A DNA stretch of 38,633 bases from a virus. Below, piece by piece: positions 36,126-38,633 of this stretch; positions within the stretch are counted from its first letter, which is position 1, and each line of letters opens with the position of its first letter. The notes under the pieces were generated by a model that saw only the letters and a list, made by a program, of their open reading frames with translations, did not search any database and was not told the DNA's origin. The position numbers and the translations under genes were made by a program. Location of the stretch: the IMG/VR virus record IMGVR_UViG_3300020162_002696, positions 1-38,633 of that record. One strand, written 5' to 3'.

Positions 36126-38633
36126 GTGTTAAGTAATTCACAGACATCACCTGACGCAGCATTAATGCTGAGTGCACTTAGAGAAGCTTCAGCAGCTACA
36201 GACGAAGCTGTAGGCTTACCGGAAGATGAGCTTGATCGGTTAAGGAATAATAATATTATACCTAAAAGTAGAGAATTGGAGAGTGATGTCGATCCAGTTC
36301 TAACAGGTAATGAAAAAAGAAGAGCTTATAACTTTGGACAAGAATTAGCTAGATCATTTTATGATTTCGCACAAAAGCATAAAGAGGATTCTAAAGAAAA
36401 GACACTTATACAGTCAAAAGCTGCAAATGTAAAAGAAGCATCTTCAGGTAATGAAAACCAGATAGGTAATATAGATAAAAGCAAGATTGGATTTTGGGCT
36501 AAATTAATTGCTGCAACTATTATTATAGGAATGCTTATATGGAATTATTTTGGTCCTATTGGCGCTGATATATCTAAATTTATTACAAAATTACCTCAAT
36601 TCCTTAAAGACAGTGTCAGCTTTAAAGGTTTATTTAAATTTTTAAGTGAAACAAAAATAGGTAAAGCTGTAAGTGAATTTATAGCGCCTATAAGTAAACT
36701 TTTTACCAGCATTAAAGCATTTTTCGGTATAGGTACGAAAGCTACTACGGAAATTGTAGAAGGAACTAGTAAGTTAAAAGGATTTACAGGTATATTGAAA
36801 GCAGCTACTTCGACAATAGGTAAATTTTTATCCAGATGGATTAGGAGACTTCCTATAATAGGTGGTATACTTGGTATGGTATACGCGTATAAAAGTTTTA
36901 AAGCAGGTAACTGGGTAAGAGGTACAGTTGAGATGTTATCAGCTGTATTATCCTTCTCCGGCGTTGGATTACCAATTTCCTTAATTTTGGACGGTGCATT
37001 ATTAATATATGACTTAATGAAGGCTGAAGGATCTAGTGAAGTCGCTGCATCTAGCACCGCTATGAAAGTCGGTATTGGTACATCACGAGCCTTATTACCA
37101 CTCCTTACCAAGACAGGCTCTAAAATAGGCCTAAAGCTAGGTAAAGTATTAAAGTTTATACCGTTTATAGGAGGATTATTTAATTTTGCTAGTGCATACC
37201 TACGCTTTCAAGAGGGTCAGTGGTTTAGAGGTACACTTGAAATTATTGCTGGTATAGCAGCCTTATCAGGAGTAGCATCACCATTAGCATGGGTAATAGA
37301 TGGAGCACTTATTCTTAGTGATTTAATTGAACCTAAAGTAGGAGCAGAGGTCGCAGGTGGCGCCGCTGCTAAAGGCGTTGTATTAGGTGCATCTATATTA
37401 CCTTTACTTACAAAGTTTGGCCTAAAAATTGGTACAAAATTACTAAAAGTATTAAAATTTATACCGGTAGTAGGTGCTTTAGCAAATTTTGCATTGTCGT
37501 ATATACGTTTTAAAGAAGGTGATTGGCTAGGTGGAATATTTGAACTTATAGCCGGTATTGCTGCATTTATACCGGGATATGGTACAGCGGTCGCGTATAT
37601 TATAGATGGTGGTTTAATTCTTTATGATCTACTTAAATCTGATAAAGCACAAACATCAGAAGAACCTAAAAAAGGTAAGATCCAGCCTGGTGTTTGGGAT
37701 AAACTAAAAAGCTGGGTAGGTACAAAGCTAATAAATTCATTATGGTATACTCCTGGTGTTTCGAGCTTACTCTATATCGGTAGAGGAATATCTAAGCTAG
37801 TTAATGGAGACTTTAGAGGTGGTTTACTGGATTTAGCTAGTTCGTTACTTGCGGTTACCGGCGGCAAACTGTTAGTTGATTTTGTACTCAACGCCCTAGG
37901 AATAATTGAGAGTACAGAAAAGACAGTAACCTCAGAAGTATCTACGAGTACTAACACTGTTGGTATTTTTGATAAACTAAAAAGCTGGGTAGGTGTAAAG
38001 TTTGTAGGTGCGTTGTGGTATACTCCCGGTGTTTCGAGCTTACTCTATATCGGTAGAGGAATATCTAAGCTAGTTAGTGGTGACTTTAAAAGCGGCTTAC
38101 TTGATTTAGCTAGTTCGTTACTAGCGTTAACTGGTGGAAAGCTGTTAGTTGACTTTATCTTAAATGCTTTAGGTTTGATTGAGAGTCCGGAAAAGATAGC
38201 AACACCTGAAGTATCTACAAGTACTAGCACCAGTGGTATTTTCGATAAATTAAAAAGCTGGGTTGGTACAAAGCTAATAAATTCTTTGTGGTATATTCCT
38301 GGTATTTCAAGTCTACTCTATATCGGTAGAGGAATATCTAAGCTAGTTAAAGGAGACTTTAAAGGCGGTTTACTTAATTTAGCTAGTTCGTTACTAGCGT
38401 TCACTGGTGGTAAGATGTTAGTTGATTTTGTACTCAACGCTCTAGGAATAATTGAGAGTACAGAAAAAACTGCTGAGCCTAAATCATTAAAAGCTAATAC
38501 AGTTAATGCTGATAATATTATATCTAAGTTAATAGAAGGTGTTATTGGGTCGCTACTGTCTGTAGTAAGTGGTATATTTAATTGGATAGGTACGTTAAAA
38601 GATAAACTCGCTAATGCACTAGAAGGTGTTAAA
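36126..38633 (+). CDS. tape-measure-like repeat protein, 3' truncated
   Basis: The frame is open from GTG at 36126 to the window end (836 codons). After a hydrophilic 130-residue head there is a membrane-like segment (FWAKLIAATIIIGMLIWNYF). Three diverged modules of about 100 residues follow (LPLLTKTGSKIGLKLGKVL, FIPFIGGLFNFASAY, GTLEIIAGIAALSG and so on), then three near-identical 91-residue modules (FDKLKSWVGTKLINSLWYTP, LLYIGRGISKLV). Gly-rich amphipathic repeats of this kind are typical of tail tape-measure proteins, whose length sets the tail length. A baseplate-hub component (gp29-like) is equivalent in T4. Minus-strand frames here are shadows. Confidence 0.6.
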   Translation, partial: MLSNSQTSPDAALMLSALREASAATDEAVGLPEDELDRLRNNNIIPKSRELESDVDPVLTGNEKRRAYNFGQELARSFYDFAQKHKEDSKEKTLIQSKAANVKEASSGNENQIGNIDKSKIGFWAKLIAATIIIGMLIWNYFGPIGADISKFITKLPQFLKDSVSFKGLFKFLSETKIGKAVSEFIAPISKLFTSIKAFFGIGTKATTEIVEGTSKLKGFTGILKAATSTIGKFLSRWIRRLPIIGGILGMVYAYKSFKAGNWVRGTVEMLSAVLSFSGVGLPISLILDGALLIYDLMKAEGSSEVAASSTAMKVGIGTSRALLPLLTKTGSKIGLKLGKVLKFIPFIGGLFNFASAYLRFQEGQWFRGTLEIIAGIAALSGVASPLAWVIDGALILSDLIEPKVGAEVAGGAAAKGVVLGASILPLLTKFGLKIGTKLLKVLKFIPVVGALANFALSYIRFKEGDWLGGIFELIAGIAAFIPGYGTAVAYIIDGGLILYDLLKSDKAQTSEEPKKGKIQPGVWDKLKSWVGTKLINSLWYTPGVSSLLYIGRGISKLVNGDFRGGLLDLASSLLAVTGGKLLVDFVLNALGIIESTEKTVTSEVSTSTNTVGIFDKLKSWVGVKFVGALWYTPGVSSLLYIGRGISKLVSGDFKSGLLDLASSLLALTGGKLLVDFILNALGLIESPEKIATPEVSTSTSTSGIFDKLKSWVGTKLINSLWYIPGISSLLYIGRGISKLVKGDFKGGLLNLASSLLAFTGGKMLVDFVLNALGIIESTEKTAEPKSLKANTVNADNIISKLIEGVIGSLLSVVSGIFNWIGTLKDKLANALEGVK
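37698..38490 (+). repeat. 273-bp direct coding repeats (three copies)
   Basis: Units start at 37698, 37971 and 38244, an exact 273-bp (91-codon) period. Similarity is high in most of each unit and drops in the linker before GIFDKLK. Older, more diverged modules of similar kind lie upstream (about 36840-37660). Confidence 0.92.

Noticed and set aside
36596-38230. Minus-strand open frames of 61-171 codons
   Set aside because: They are shadows of the repeat-rich plus-strand gene; two are duplicates because that gene is itself repeated.

Overview
The window looks like part of the genome of a large, AT-rich, T4-like contractile-tailed phage, probably of a marine bacterium; the host is not identifiable from the sequence alone. 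The evidence is a T4-type large terminase, a tail sheath, tube-fold proteins, gp26-like baseplate chaperones and a gp14-like neck protein, together with T4-type late promoters (TATAAATA), a tRNA array and dense blocks of tiny genes. LAYOUT. 1-1100 (minus strand): an RNA array with an initiator-type tRNA-Met, tRNA-Tyr(GTA), a second CAT tRNA, an alanine-type tmRNA tRNA-like domain with no message part, and other structured CCA-ended or inverted-repeat segments, apparently driven by one promoter near 1080-1098. 1180-2601 (plus): a late structural gene. 2602-3366 (minus): a lysis pair, holin and 3D-domain murein hydrolase. 3347-5802 (minus): a sulfotransferase and a glycosyltransferase bracketed by two copies of one small gene. 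5834-17041 (minus): about 35 tightly packed small early genes, mostly of unknown function, including a metallophosphoesterase, YopX, HAD phosphatase, cREC, thioredoxin and an HExxH protein. 17042-19676 (minus): RmlA, RmlB and a fused-type epimerase/reductase that together could make nucleotide-L-rhamnose. 19720-21835 (minus): a free-standing homing endonuclease, a DUF5661-like gene and a RecB/Cas4-like nuclease. 21881-25790 (plus): a 34-repeat fibre or adhesin, a second sulfotransferase and a small gene. 25912-28136 (minus): neck protein and an acidic core/scaffold-like protein. 28156-38633 (plus): terminase, tube-like, sheath, tube, tube-like, two baseplate genes and a repeat-rich tape-measure-like gene running off the end. 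HOW IT WORKS TOGETHER. The most striking pattern concerns gene starts. At least ten late genes have a TATAAATA-type box exactly 5 nt before the start codon, and about ten early units have TATAAT 5-8 nt before it. By standard promoter geometry, transcription would begin at or within a few bases of the start codon, so these mRNAs would be leaderless. Shine-Dalgarno sequences are essentially absent from the starts I inspected. Genes inside operons start by stop/start overlap (TAATG, ATGA) or a few bases after the previous stop (TAATATG). Seven early promoters also carry a conserved AAGG(G)AACT box 4 nt upstream of TATAAT or a close variant. The phage encoding its own initiator-type tRNA fits this reliance on leaderless starts. 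Sugar and sulfate transfer genes near the fibre and structural genes suggest modification of virion or host-surface glycans.
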